A stretch of 64,000 nt of DNA from Cellvibrio fontiphilus_A (GTDB lineage: Bacteria > Pseudomonadota > Gammaproteobacteria > Pseudomonadales > Cellvibrionaceae), in NCBI RefSeq assembly GCF_042646205.1, contig NZ_JBHRTF010000006.1, positions 310,001-374,000 on the forward strand. The letters run 5' to 3'. The stretch's first letter is position 1. Each line of letters begins with the position of its first letter. Of the stretch, positions 35,370-44,125 are shown piece by piece. The notes beneath the pieces were generated by a model. It searched no databases. It saw only the letters and a program-made list of their open reading frames with translations, and had not been told where the DNA came from. A program made the position numbers and the translations under genes.

Positions 35370-36588
35370 CACTGAGCATTTTTCAGCGATTGATTACAGT
35401 GCTTTTCCGAATGAGGAAGGTCACTTTGGCCCCTATGGTGGTCGTTTTGTATCTGAAACGCTTATCTATGCACTGGATGAGCTTCAGGAAATTTATTCGC
35501 GCTTGAAGGACGATCCAGGCTTCCAGGCTGAGTTCGATAAAGATATGGCTTACTATGTTGGCCGTCCCTCGCCGTTGTATCTGGCAGAGCGCTGGACTCG
35601 TGAGTTGGGTGGTGCACAGATATATTTAAAGCGAGAAGACTTGAATCATACCGGTGCCCACAAAGTAAATAACACAATTGGCCAGGCTCTGTTAGCCAAG
35701 TTCACCGGAAAATCCCGTGTTATTGCTGAAACTGGTGCCGGTCAGCACGGTGTTGCTACTGCGACAGTTGCTGCTCGCCTTGGGTTGAAGTGTCGCGTCT
35801 ACATGGGCGCAGAAGATGTCAAGCGTCAGGCACTTAACGTCTACCGCATGAAATTACTGGGTGCTGAAGTCTTTCCGGTAACCTCCGGTTCACGCACACT
35901 CAAAGATGCGATGAACGAAGCTATGCGCGATTGGGCTACAAATGTGGATGACACTTTCTACATTATTGGTACTGTTGCTGGCCCCCATCCTTACCCTCAA
36001 TTAGTTCGTGACTTTCAATCCATAATTGGTCGCGAAGCGCGTCGTCAATCTCTTGAGCAGGCTGGCAAGTTGCCTGATGCGTTAGTTGCGTGTGTTGGCG
36101 GAGGTTCTAATGCTATCGGTTTGTTCCATCCATTCCTGACTGACGAATCTGTACAAATGTACGGTGTGGAAGCCGGTGGTTTGGGTATAGAAACCGGCAA
36201 GCATGCGGCTCCCTTAAACAGGGGGATTCCTGGCGTGCTGCATGGTAACCGCACTTATTTAATGGAAGATGAAAACGGCCAGATTATTGAAACTCACTCG
36301 GTTTCAGCTGGTTTGGACTATCCCGGTGTCGGCCCTGAACACTCCTGGTTAAAAGATATTGGTCGCGTAAATTACGTTGCAATTAACGACGATGAGGCGC
36401 TGGCTGCCTTCCGTAAAGTGACCAGAACAGAGGGTATCATGCCAGCATTGGAATCCAGTCATGCATTGGCTTATGTAGAAAAACTGGCGCCAACCATGAG
36501 CAAAGATCAAGTAATTATCGCCAATCTTTCAGGGCGGGGTGATAAAGATATTTTGACTGTGGCTGGGCTTGACGGAATTACCGTTTAA
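35362..36588 (+). CDS. trpB: Tryptophan synthase, beta subunit
   Basis: A 408-residue PLP enzyme that condenses indole with serine. The GTG start at 35362 lies inside the end of trpF. The PLP lysine is K101 in HTGAHKVNNTIGQ, the phosphate loop is GGGSNAIG, and the C-terminal region LSGRGDKDI is normal. All expected residues are present. In Pseudomonas trpBA is located elsewhere beside trpI; here trpFBA is contiguous. Confidence 0.98.
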   Translation: MNNTEHFSAIDYSAFPNEEGHFGPYGGRFVSETLIYALDELQEIYSRLKDDPGFQAEFDKDMAYYVGRPSPLYLAERWTRELGGAQIYLKREDLNHTGAHKVNNTIGQALLAKFTGKSRVIAETGAGQHGVATATVAARLGLKCRVYMGAEDVKRQALNVYRMKLLGAEVFPVTSGSRTLKDAMNEAMRDWATNVDDTFYIIGTVAGPHPYPQLVRDFQSIIGREARRQSLEQAGKLPDALVACVGGGSNAIGLFHPFLTDESVQMYGVEAGGLGIETGKHAAPLNRGIPGVLHGNRTYLMEDENGQIIETHSVSAGLDYPGVGPEHSWLKDIGRVNYVAINDDEALAAFRKVTRTEGIMPALESSHALAYVEKLAPTMSKDQVIIANLSGRGDKDILTVAGLDGITV

Positions 36589-36646
36589 TTCAACCAATAA
36601 AAATCTAACTGCTGAACAACATCGCAGAAAAAATCAGGAATTATTG

Positions 36647-37456
36647 ATGAGTCGTATTTCCCAGCGTTTATTGCAAGCAAAAAGTGCAGGCAAAAAAATT
36701 CTCGTGGCTTATATCGTAAATGGCGATCCTCACCCAGAGGCAACATTACCAACTATGCATGAGTTGGTGAAGCAGGGCGTTGATGTAATCGAGTTAGGTG
36801 TTCCTTTCTCTGATCCTATGGCGGAAGGTCCGGTTATTCAGAAAGGCCATGAACGAGCGCTTGAGTACCATATTAGCCTCAAGGGAACCTTGGAGTTAGT
36901 AAAGCAATTTCGCGCCACCAATACATCAACACCGATTGTGCTTATGGGGTATGCAAATCCTGTTGAGCGTTTTGGATATCAAGCCTTTGCGCAAGCAGCT
37001 GCTGACGCAGGTGTTGATGGGTTGCTGACGGTTGATTTGCCTCCAGAAGAAGTGGTGCAGCTGAAAGCTCATTTGGATGCTTATGACCTCGACAATATTT
37101 TTCTGCTTGCTCCTACCACTACAGTGGCGCGTGCACAAAAAATTGCGGCTCACGCCACAGGCTTTTTGTACTACGTTTCGCTCAAAGGTGTTACAGGTGC
37201 AGGTCATTTGGATGTGGATGCAGTAAAGGCAAAATTGGCCGATTTTGGTAAGTTAACAGACCTTCCGGTGTGCGTCGGTTTTGGCATCAAAGATCCAGAA
37301 ACTGCACGAGCGGTTGCTGCATTGGCAGATGGCGTGGTCGTAGGCAGTGTATTGGTAGACAAGATGGGAAGTATGTCCGATCGGAATCCAGAGGAAATTG
37401 CCAGTGCAGTAGGTCAGATAGTTGGTGGTATTCGCGCTGCTATAGATGATCTTTGA
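36647..37456 (+). CDS. trpA: Tryptophan synthase, alpha subunit
   Basis: A 269-residue TIM barrel that releases indole from indole-glycerol phosphate and passes it to TrpB. The ATG at 36647 has AGGA seven bases upstream and gives the usual N-terminus MSRISQRL; the earlier frame start (36569) overlaps trpB and is unlikely. The catalytic Glu49 is present in IELGVPFSDP. The residue corresponding to Asp60 of the E. coli enzyme is Glu60 (PMAEGP), an unusual conservative change. The phosphate-binding part VSLKGVTGA replaces SRSGVTGA. Confidence 0.97.
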   Translation: MSRISQRLLQAKSAGKKILVAYIVNGDPHPEATLPTMHELVKQGVDVIELGVPFSDPMAEGPVIQKGHERALEYHISLKGTLELVKQFRATNTSTPIVLMGYANPVERFGYQAFAQAAADAGVDGLLTVDLPPEEVVQLKAHLDAYDLDNIFLLAPTTTVARAQKIAAHATGFLYYVSLKGVTGAGHLDVDAVKAKLADFGKLTDLPVCVGFGIKDPETARAVAALADGVVVGSVLVDKMGSMSDRNPEEIASAVGQIVGGIRAAIDDL

Positions 37457-37538
37457 GCGGCGAATTTGACTCTTGATAGTTGGGGTGTCTGATAGGGCGC
37501 CCATAAATTTCATTTACATTGAGCACAGAGAAGCAACC

Positions 37539-38399
37539 ATGAGTTGGTTAGATAAAATTATCCCCAGTATTTCCCGCACCGAAACCAAGCGCAGCAATAA
37601 AGTGCCTGAGGGTTTGTGGGAGAAATGCGTTAAGTGTGATGCGGTTTTATACAAACCAGAAATGGAAAAAACACTCAATGTTTGTCCTAAGTGTGACCAT
37701 CACATGCGTGTTGGTGCACGTGCACGTTTGAATATGTTTTTGGATCCACAAAATCGTCAGGAATTAGCCACTGACGTTGAGCCAATTGATCGTTTGAAAT
37801 TTAAAGACGTTAAAAAATATAAAGACCGCTTGAGTGCTGCGCAAAAAGAAACCGGTGAGAAAGACGCTTTGGTTGCCATGCGTGGTGAGCTAAAAGGTAT
37901 GCCTGTTGTTGCTGTGGCATTTGAATTTGCTTTCCATGGTGGTTCTATGGGTTACGTTGTTGGTGAACGTTTTACCCGCGCAGCAACCATCGCGCTTAAG
38001 GAAAATATTCCTTTTGTTTGCTTCTCTGCAACTGGCGGCGCGCGTATGCAGGAAGCATTGATTTCGTTAATGCAAATGGCAAAGACCAGTGCTGTTATTG
38101 AGCGCTTGAAAATGCAAGGCACGCCTTACATTTCAGTCATGACTGATCCGGTGTATGGTGGTGTGTCCGCAAGTTTGGCGCTATTGGGTGATCTGAATAT
38201 TTGTGAGCCTGGTTCGCGCGCAGGTTTTGCTGGCCCAAGTATCATCGAGCAAACCATCCGTCAAAAATTGCCTAAAGGTTTTCAGAGAGCTGAGTTTTTG
38301 TTAGAACACGGTGCCATTGATATGATCATTCATCGTCGCGATATGCGTGATAGGTTGGCCTCACTTTTGGCGAAATTTACACGTAAAGCCGCTGTATAA
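37539..38399 (+). CDS. accD: Acetyl-CoA carboxylase, carboxyltransferase beta subunit
   Basis: A 286-residue subunit of the enzyme making malonyl-CoA for fatty acid synthesis. The N-terminal zinc ribbon has Cys30, Cys33, Cys49 and Cys52. The carboxyltransferase core includes FSATGGARMQEAL and MTDPVYGGVSAS. The start MSWLDKI is standard; upstream frame residues are not used. It lies 82 bases after trpA, likely with its own promoter. Confidence 0.98.
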   Translation: MSWLDKIIPSISRTETKRSNKVPEGLWEKCVKCDAVLYKPEMEKTLNVCPKCDHHMRVGARARLNMFLDPQNRQELATDVEPIDRLKFKDVKKYKDRLSAAQKETGEKDALVAMRGELKGMPVVAVAFEFAFHGGSMGYVVGERFTRAATIALKENIPFVCFSATGGARMQEALISLMQMAKTSAVIERLKMQGTPYISVMTDPVYGGVSASLALLGDLNICEPGSRAGFAGPSIIEQTIRQKLPKGFQRAEFLLEHGAIDMIIHRRDMRDRLASLLAKFTRKAAV

Positions 38400-38419
38400 A
38401 TCAGGCGCTTTATTTTTTC

Positions 38420-39703
38420 ATGGAATTAATGTCGCTTTCCGATTGGCTCTCGTGGTTGGAGCAGAATCATCCACGTGAAATTGATTTGGGTCTTGCTCGA
38501 ATCTCGGTGGTAGCCAAAAGAATGTCCTTGCTGGAGCCCCGTGCCAAGGTGGTAACAGTGGCAGGAACCAATGGTAAAGGTTCCTGCGTGACTGCTACGG
38601 CGGCTCTGTTGCGCACGGCCGGTTTTTCTACCGGCGTCTATACATCACCCCATTTACTTCGCTATAACGAGCGGATTGTGGTTGACGGTGAGCCTGCCTC
38701 TGACGACGAAATTTGCAGTGCTTTTAATACGATCTTTGCTGCTTGTCAGCTTGCTGATGAGTTATCTGCTGACCCCATTAGTTTGACCTATTTTGAATAC
38801 GGTACTCTTGCCGCGCTGGAAATATTTCGGCGTCATGGCGTTGATGCCATAGTTCTTGAAGTCGGGCTAGGTGGAAGGCTGGATGCGGTTAATATTATTG
38901 ATGCCGATGTCGCTGTAATTACCAGCATCGCACTTGATCATACTGATTGGCTGGGGGATAACCGCGAGCTTATTGGTTTTGAGAAAGCCGGTGTAATGCG
39001 CGCTGGTAGGCCTGTTGTTTGTGCCGATGCTTTCCCGCCGGAATCGATTGCTAATCACGCAAAAAAAACCGGTGCAAAACTTTATCTTATCGGGTGCGAT
39101 TTTGGTTATTTGCAATCGGCTGAGCAGCTCTGGACCTGGTGGGATTCATCGCATCGTTTTGATGATCAGTCTGCTCCTCAATTGCCTTTGCCAAGCCTTG
39201 CAGCGGCATTAAAAGTTGTTTTGTTGTTGGGGTTGGATCTTGCAAAAATAGATGCTTTTCAGTGCTTGGCCAAGTTGCGAATGCCTGGCCGTTTCCAGCA
39301 ATTATTATGGCGTGAAAGAAAAATTATTTTTGATGTCGCACATAATCCCGCCGCGACCTCTTATCTTTTGACACGCTTGCAAGAGTCACAGTTATTGTCC
39401 GGGCCAATTCATGCTGTAGTTGCCATGATGGTAGATAAGGATCGCAGTGAAAGTTTGTCCAATCTCAGTGGCGTTGTCACTCGCTGGTATCTGGCTGACT
39501 TAGGAGCTGTACCTCGCGCTGCTAGTGTTTTAGAGATGCAAAAGACGCTTGCTGCTCTGGGTTGCGCTGTAGGTTTCAATGGTAGTGTTGCAGATTGTCT
39601 TGAGGCTGCTTATCAGGCTTCCAAACCGGATGATCTGATCATGGTGTTTGGTTCTTTTTACACTGTCGCTGCGGGTCTCCAAGCTATTGGTAGTCCGTTG
39701 TAG
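38420..39703 (+). CDS. folC: Bifunctional folylpolyglutamate/dihydrofolate synthase
   Basis: A 427-residue Mur-ligase-family enzyme that adds glutamate to dihydropteroate and tetrahydrofolates. The ATP loop is VAGTNGKGS (47-55). TSPHLLRYNERI and the DHT motif in ALDHTDWLG are also present, as is the C-terminal FDVAHNPAA. A second ATG three codons in is a possible start. It follows accD by 20 bases, the conserved gammaproteobacterial order. Confidence 0.97.
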   Translation: MELMSLSDWLSWLEQNHPREIDLGLARISVVAKRMSLLEPRAKVVTVAGTNGKGSCVTATAALLRTAGFSTGVYTSPHLLRYNERIVVDGEPASDDEICSAFNTIFAACQLADELSADPISLTYFEYGTLAALEIFRRHGVDAIVLEVGLGGRLDAVNIIDADVAVITSIALDHTDWLGDNRELIGFEKAGVMRAGRPVVCADAFPPESIANHAKKTGAKLYLIGCDFGYLQSAEQLWTWWDSSHRFDDQSAPQLPLPSLAAALKVVLLLGLDLAKIDAFQCLAKLRMPGRFQQLLWRERKIIFDVAHNPAATSYLLTRLQESQLLSGPIHAVVAMMVDKDRSESLSNLSGVVTRWYLADLGAVPRAASVLEMQKTLAALGCAVGFNGSVADCLEAAYQASKPDDLIMVFGSFYTVAAGLQAIGSPL

Positions 39704-39736
39704 TGTGTCAATTTATCGTGTGCAGCAGGGGTTATA

Positions 39737-40354
39737 GTGAGAGAGTCAGTAAAACACCGTTTAATTGGGGCCGCAGTTTTGGCTGCTATTGCTGTCTTAT
39801 TCCTGCCCAGCTTTTTTAAAGATCGCCAGCAATTTCAGGTGGATACTAATTCGCAAATTCCCGGTCGCCCCAGTATCACCGCGGTTGATTTCAACGAGCC
39901 AGAGCAGCCAGAGGGCATAGAGCCTGCACCGGCACCGGAAACTATGTTCGTACCGGATGAAGCTGAACCGCTGGCATCAGAAACTTTGCCTAAAGAAACC
40001 AAAAGCGCTATCTCCATGAGCAGCTCTTCAGGCAAAGCATCCTCTCTGGGTAATTCTTTTTCATCGGTAAGTATTTCCCAGACTGTTTCCAGCGAAGTGG
40101 CGACACATATTTTGCCTGAGGGGTGGGTCATCCAGGTCGCTAGTTTAAGTGTTCAGGATGGAGCGAATAAGCTCCGCGATCAATTGCAGTCTGAAGGCCA
40201 TAGAGCTTATGTCAGGTCAGTGCCCTTGGGTGAGAAGACAGTTTACCGAGTGTTTATTGGTCCCAAGCAAACAAAAGCGGAAGCCATGACCCTTAAAACA
40301 CAACTGGATGCCCGTTTAAAAGTTAATTCCAGCGTTTTACCCTTCAAACCTTAA
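39737..40354 (+). CDS. SPOR-domain protein (DedD-like)
   Basis: A 205-residue bitopic inner-membrane protein. The GTG start at 39737 has AGGGG upstream. One membrane helix lies at about 9-26, followed by a Pro/Glu-rich periplasmic linker and a C-terminal SPOR domain (about 128-205, WVIQVASLSVQDGANKLRDQ) that binds denuded septal peptidoglycan. By position between folC and cvpA it corresponds to dedD, a cell-division protein. The symbol is left empty because the linker is divergent. Confidence 0.93.
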   Translation: MRESVKHRLIGAAVLAAIAVLFLPSFFKDRQQFQVDTNSQIPGRPSITAVDFNEPEQPEGIEPAPAPETMFVPDEAEPLASETLPKETKSAISMSSSSGKASSLGNSFSSVSISQTVSSEVATHILPEGWVIQVASLSVQDGANKLRDQLQSEGHRAYVRSVPLGEKTVYRVFIGPKQTKAEAMTLKTQLDARLKVNSSVLPFKP

Positions 40355-40431
40355 AGCAATTTTTAGCATACCTCTGGTAGAATGCGCGCCTCTGTAAATC
40401 ACTCATTGCTGAAATGGGAGCAGGCGAGTTT

Positions 40432-40953
40432 ATGAACTGGGCTGATTGGGCCATTATCGCAATTTTCTCGCTCTCCTGTTTGATTGGCATTATCCGGGGA
40501 TTTGTTCGTGAAGCCCTGTCCTTAGTTATCTGGGTAGCTGCAGTAATAATCGCCAAATTGTTTGGCGAGCAATTCGCTGCGCTCTTGGTAAATCAAATTG
40601 AATCGCCATCTCTTCGTTTGATGACGTCTTACGCAGTATTGTTTGTTGCCGTTTTATTGCTCGGTGCTATGGCAAGTTACCTGATTGGTGCATTGGTACG
40701 TGCTACGGGACTATCGGGTACCGATCGTCTGCTTGGTATGGTTTTCGGCGCTGCCCGGGCATTTATTATTGTGATGGCGCTATTGATTTTGTTACCAGGT
40801 TTCCTGCCAGTTGACCAGGATCAATGGTGGCATGAAGCGCAACTGATCCCCCATTTTTTAGCCTGTGAAGACTGGGTAGTCGCGGCTTATAAAGAAACCA
40901 GTGAATGGTTGATGACGTTGTTCGGTAGCGTTGAGTCACCCGAAAAAGTTTAA
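40432..40953 (+). CDS. cvpA: CvpA family inner-membrane protein
   Basis: A 173-residue protein with four membrane segments and the family start MNWADWAIIAIF. Named from colicin V production in E. coli, it is now linked to envelope stress and bile resistance in enterics. I chose the ATG at 40432; a start six codons earlier is in frame. It precedes purF by 29 bases, the classical cvpA-purF pair. Confidence 0.96.
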   Translation: MNWADWAIIAIFSLSCLIGIIRGFVREALSLVIWVAAVIIAKLFGEQFAALLVNQIESPSLRLMTSYAVLFVAVLLLGAMASYLIGALVRATGLSGTDRLLGMVFGAARAFIIVMALLILLPGFLPVDQDQWWHEAQLIPHFLACEDWVVAAYKETSEWLMTLFGSVESPEKV

Positions 40954-40982
40954 TTTTGTTTAATTGTTATTGAGGCAATTTT

Positions 40983-42509
40983 ATGTGCGGCATTGTAGGT
41001 ATTGTGGGTAAACGCGATGTGAATGTGCAGCTTTACGATGCGTTGACTATCTTGCAGCACCGTGGTCAGGACGCCGCCGGTATGGTCACCTGTCAGGATG
41101 GCCGGATGAGCCAACAAAAAGCCAATGGCTTGGTGCAGGACGTATTCCGCACCCGTCACATGCAGCGTCTGCTTGGCAACATGGGCATTGGGCATGTGCG
41201 CTACCCCACAGCAGGCAGCTCAGGCCCCGCGCTGGCGCAGCCATTCTATGTGAACTCGCCCTACGGTATTGCGCTCGCACACAATGGCAACCTCACTAAT
41301 GCTGACAAATTAAGTGAAGATATTTTTAAAACTGATTTGCGTCACGTAAACACTGACTCAGATTCTGAAGTGCTGCTCAACGTGTTTGCCCATGAACTGC
41401 AAGTGCAAGGCAAGTTAAACCCGACTGCCGACGATATGTTTGCCGCAGTTGCCGGCGTGCATAACCGTGTTACCGGCGGCTATGCGGTGGTGGCATTAAT
41501 TGCCAACTATGGTCTGATTGCGTTCCGCGACCCCAACGGCATTCGTCCTTTGGTTTACGGCAAGCGCGAAGCGGAAGAGGGCGGTCTGGAGTACATGGTG
41601 GCATCTGAGAGCGTTGCTCTGGATGTATTGGGTTTTGAATTAATTGGCGATGTCGCGCCGGGCGAGGCTATCTACATCACCGAAGAAGGTGAATTGCATC
41701 GCCGCCAGTGCGCTAAAGAAACGCGTCTAACCCCCTGCATTTTTGAGCATGTTTATTTTGCTCGCCCTGATTCCATCATGGATGGCATTTCGGTTTACAA
41801 AGCGCGTTTGCGCCAGGGTGAAAAACTCGCTGAAAAAATTCTGCGTGAACGCCCGGATCATGACATTGATGTGGTTATCCCCATTCCTGACACCAGCCGT
41901 GTTGCAGGTCAAGCACTGGCGCAGAAATTGGGCGTTAAGTTCCGCGAAGGCTTGGTTAAGAATCGTTACATTGGCCGTACCTTTATCATGCCAGGCCAAC
42001 AGCAGCGCAAAAAATCGGTGCGCCAAAAGCTAAACCCCATCGAGCTGGAATTTAAAGGTAAAAACGTGCTCTTGGTGGACGACTCCATAGTGCGCGGCAC
42101 CACCTGCCAGCAAATTATTCAAATGGCGCGCGATGTAGGGGCTAAAAAAGTGTATTTCGCCTCGGCGGCACCAGCGGTGAAGTACCCTAACGTTTACGGT
42201 ATTGATATGCCCACGACGGCTGAGCTGATCGCACATGGCCACAGCGATGAAGAAGTGTGCCGCGAAATTGGTGCCGACTGGTTGATTTACCAAGATTTGG
42301 ACGATTTGATTGCGGCATCCACCGAAGGTAATAGTCAGGTCACCGCCTTTGATTGCTCGGTCTTTACCGGCGAGTACTGTGCGGGCGATGTCACACCGGA
42401 ATATTTGGAAAAAGTGGCTGCAGCGCGCAACGACAGCGCCAAATCCGGCAAAAAAGTAAAACAAATGGAATTGCCGATTGGTTTACACAACGGAGCCGCA
42501 CGCGGCTGA
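40983..42509 (+). CDS. purF: Amidophosphoribosyltransferase
   Basis: A 508-residue first enzyme of purine synthesis (PRPP plus glutamine to phosphoribosylamine). The N-terminal glutaminase nucleophile is Cys2 (MCGIVGIVG), exposed after methionine removal. The PRPP-binding loop is VLLVDDSIVRGTTCQQI. Full length, with no propeptide. I saw no clear PurR-type palindrome upstream. Confidence 0.98.
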   Translation: MCGIVGIVGKRDVNVQLYDALTILQHRGQDAAGMVTCQDGRMSQQKANGLVQDVFRTRHMQRLLGNMGIGHVRYPTAGSSGPALAQPFYVNSPYGIALAHNGNLTNADKLSEDIFKTDLRHVNTDSDSEVLLNVFAHELQVQGKLNPTADDMFAAVAGVHNRVTGGYAVVALIANYGLIAFRDPNGIRPLVYGKREAEEGGLEYMVASESVALDVLGFELIGDVAPGEAIYITEEGELHRRQCAKETRLTPCIFEHVYFARPDSIMDGISVYKARLRQGEKLAEKILRERPDHDIDVVIPIPDTSRVAGQALAQKLGVKFREGLVKNRYIGRTFIMPGQQQRKKSVRQKLNPIELEFKGKNVLLVDDSIVRGTTCQQIIQMARDVGAKKVYFASAAPAVKYPNVYGIDMPTTAELIAHGHSDEEVCREIGADWLIYQDLDDLIAASTEGNSQVTAFDCSVFTGEYCAGDVTPEYLEKVAAARNDSAKSGKKVKQMELPIGLHNGAARG

Positions 42510-42529
42510 GCGTTTGATTAGGAGCTGAG

Positions 42530-43738
42530 ATGGATAACCTGGACGATCAATTAGCTGGCGACCCGCTGCTCGGTGTCGCACTGGATACACTCGCGATTCG
42601 CGCTGGCCAAACACGCTCCCACGAAGGTGAGCACAGCGAAGCCCTGTACCTTACTTCAAGTTATGTGTTTGGTAGCGCGCAAGAAGCTGCCGAGCGATTC
42701 TCGGGCGCGCAACCCGGCAATGTTTATTCTCGCTACACCAACCCAACGGTGCGCATGTTTGAAGAGCGTATCGCTGCGCTAGAGGGTGCAGAGGCAGCGG
42801 TGGGAACTTCATCGGGCATGGCGGCGATTTTAGCCACCTGTATTGCGCTGTTAAAATCTGGCGATCACATCCTCTGCTCGCGCAGTGTTTTTGGCACTAC
42901 CACGGTAATGTTTACCAAGTACCTGCAAAAATTTGGTGTCACCACCAGCTTTGTAAACCCCACCAACTATGCAGAGTGGGAAGCGGGCTTTACGCCCAAT
43001 ACCAAGCTGGTATTTGTAGAAACCCCCTCCAACCCGCTGTGCGATGTTGTAGACATGCAGCGATTGGCAGACATGACTCACGCGCATGGTGCGCTGCTGG
43101 TAGTGGACAACTGTTTCTGCACACCTGCCTTGCAGCAGCCGCTCAAGTTCGGCGCCGATTTAATTATCCATTCAGCTACTAAATATATCGACGGCCAAGG
43201 CCGCTGTTTGGGTGGCGTGGTTGCCGGTGCAAAAGCATTGGTAGATGAAGTGCTGGGTTTTATCCGCAGCGCTGGCCCCAGCATGAGCCCGTTTAATGCC
43301 TGGGTTTTTCTTAAGGGCTTGGAAACCCTGCGTTTGCGTATGGAGGCTCACTCACGCAATGCGCTGGAATTGGCGCAATGGCTCGATGCTCACCCGCGCG
43401 TGGAAAAGGTCTTTTATGCCGGTTTGCCCAGTCATGTTGGTCATGATCTCGCGGTAAAACAGCAATCGGCTTTTGGCGGAGTGTTGTCGTTCAGCGTTAA
43501 AGGTGGACGTGAAGAGGCGTGGCAAGTTATAGATGCGACGCGCATCATGTCGCTGACTGCCAACCTGGGCGACACCAAAACCACCATAGTGCACCCGGCA
43601 ACAACGACTCACGGACGTTTGACATCCGAGCAAAAAGCCGAGGCTGGCATTACCGAAAACCTGATTCGGATCGCGGTTGGCCTGGAAGATATTGGCGATT
43701 TAAAAGCCGACCTTGTGCGTGGTTTAGGCAGTTATTAA
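42530..43738 (+). CDS. metZ: O-succinylhomoserine sulfhydrylase
   Basis: A 402-residue Cys/Met-metabolism PLP enzyme that makes homocysteine directly from O-succinylhomoserine and sulfide. The PLP lysine is K218 in HSATKYIDGQGR. SRYTNPTVRMFEERI and the succinyl-substrate arginines are as in Pseudomonas MetZ. Position after purF is the pseudomonad arrangement and supports metZ over metB or metC. It is 21 bases from purF, so it is co-transcribed. Confidence 0.96.
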   Translation: MDNLDDQLAGDPLLGVALDTLAIRAGQTRSHEGEHSEALYLTSSYVFGSAQEAAERFSGAQPGNVYSRYTNPTVRMFEERIAALEGAEAAVGTSSGMAAILATCIALLKSGDHILCSRSVFGTTTVMFTKYLQKFGVTTSFVNPTNYAEWEAGFTPNTKLVFVETPSNPLCDVVDMQRLADMTHAHGALLVVDNCFCTPALQQPLKFGADLIIHSATKYIDGQGRCLGGVVAGAKALVDEVLGFIRSAGPSMSPFNAWVFLKGLETLRLRMEAHSRNALELAQWLDAHPRVEKVFYAGLPSHVGHDLAVKQQSAFGGVLSFSVKGGREEAWQVIDATRIMSLTANLGDTKTTIVHPATTTHGRLTSEQKAEAGITENLIRIAVGLEDIGDLKADLVRGLGSY

Positions 43739-43778
43739 GCCTTTGACGAAACAAGGCTCAAAAAAAGTTGTTTGGGTC

Positions 43779-43815
43779 TTGTCCTTGGGATTTCAGCTTG
43801 GTAAAGTGCGCGCCC
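43779..43815 (+). promoter_or_regulatory. Stringent-type promoter of the tRNA-Val gene
   Basis: TTGTCC (43779-43784) and TAAAGT (43802-43807) with a 17-base spacer, followed by GCGCGCCC, the GC-rich discriminator of stable-RNA promoters inhibited by ppGpp. Confidence 0.65.
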
Positions 43816-43840
43816 TGTGACCCGAAAGGGATTGCGTTTT

Positions 43841-43917
43841 AGGACTATAGCTCAGTTGGTTAGAGCACCACCTTGACATGGTGGGGGTCAGCAGTTCGAG
43901 TCTGCTTAGTCCTACCA
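43841..43917 (+). tRNA. tRNA-Val (anticodon GAC)
   Basis: A 77-base cloverleaf. Acceptor AGGACTA pairs with TAGTCCT; the anticodon stem CCACC/GGTGG encloses TTGACAT with anticodon GAC; the T arm AGCAG/CTGCT encloses TTCGAGT. Discriminator A and encoded CCA are present. It reads GUC and GUU codons. Single gene with its own promoter and terminator. Confidence 0.97.
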
Positions 43918-43922
43918 ATTTT

Positions 43923-43948
43923 AAAAGCCGCTTATTTAAGCGGCTTTT
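43923..43948 (+). terminator. Intrinsic terminator of tRNA-Val
   Basis: AAAAGCCGCTT pairs with AAGCGGCTTTT around a 4-base loop and is followed by further T residues, six bases after the CCA end. Confidence 0.9.
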
Positions 43949-44125
43949 TTATTGTCTGTTACTTTTGCTGTTTTGTAGTTTTTCTCTCGCTGTTGCCTCC
44001 GCTGTGTTGTATCCGCTAGTCACCTCCACTTGAATTTCTGCTTGATTGCCCCATTTAGAACCCACTGCTATCGCTCTGATGGCTTTTCATTTCACTTATT
44101 TGTGCATTTGACTCAGGAGTTAAAC

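Noticed and set aside
43841..43917. tRNA-Val as a possible integration site
   Set aside because: No integrase, no repeated tRNA 3' end nearby, and both flanks are conserved housekeeping genes.
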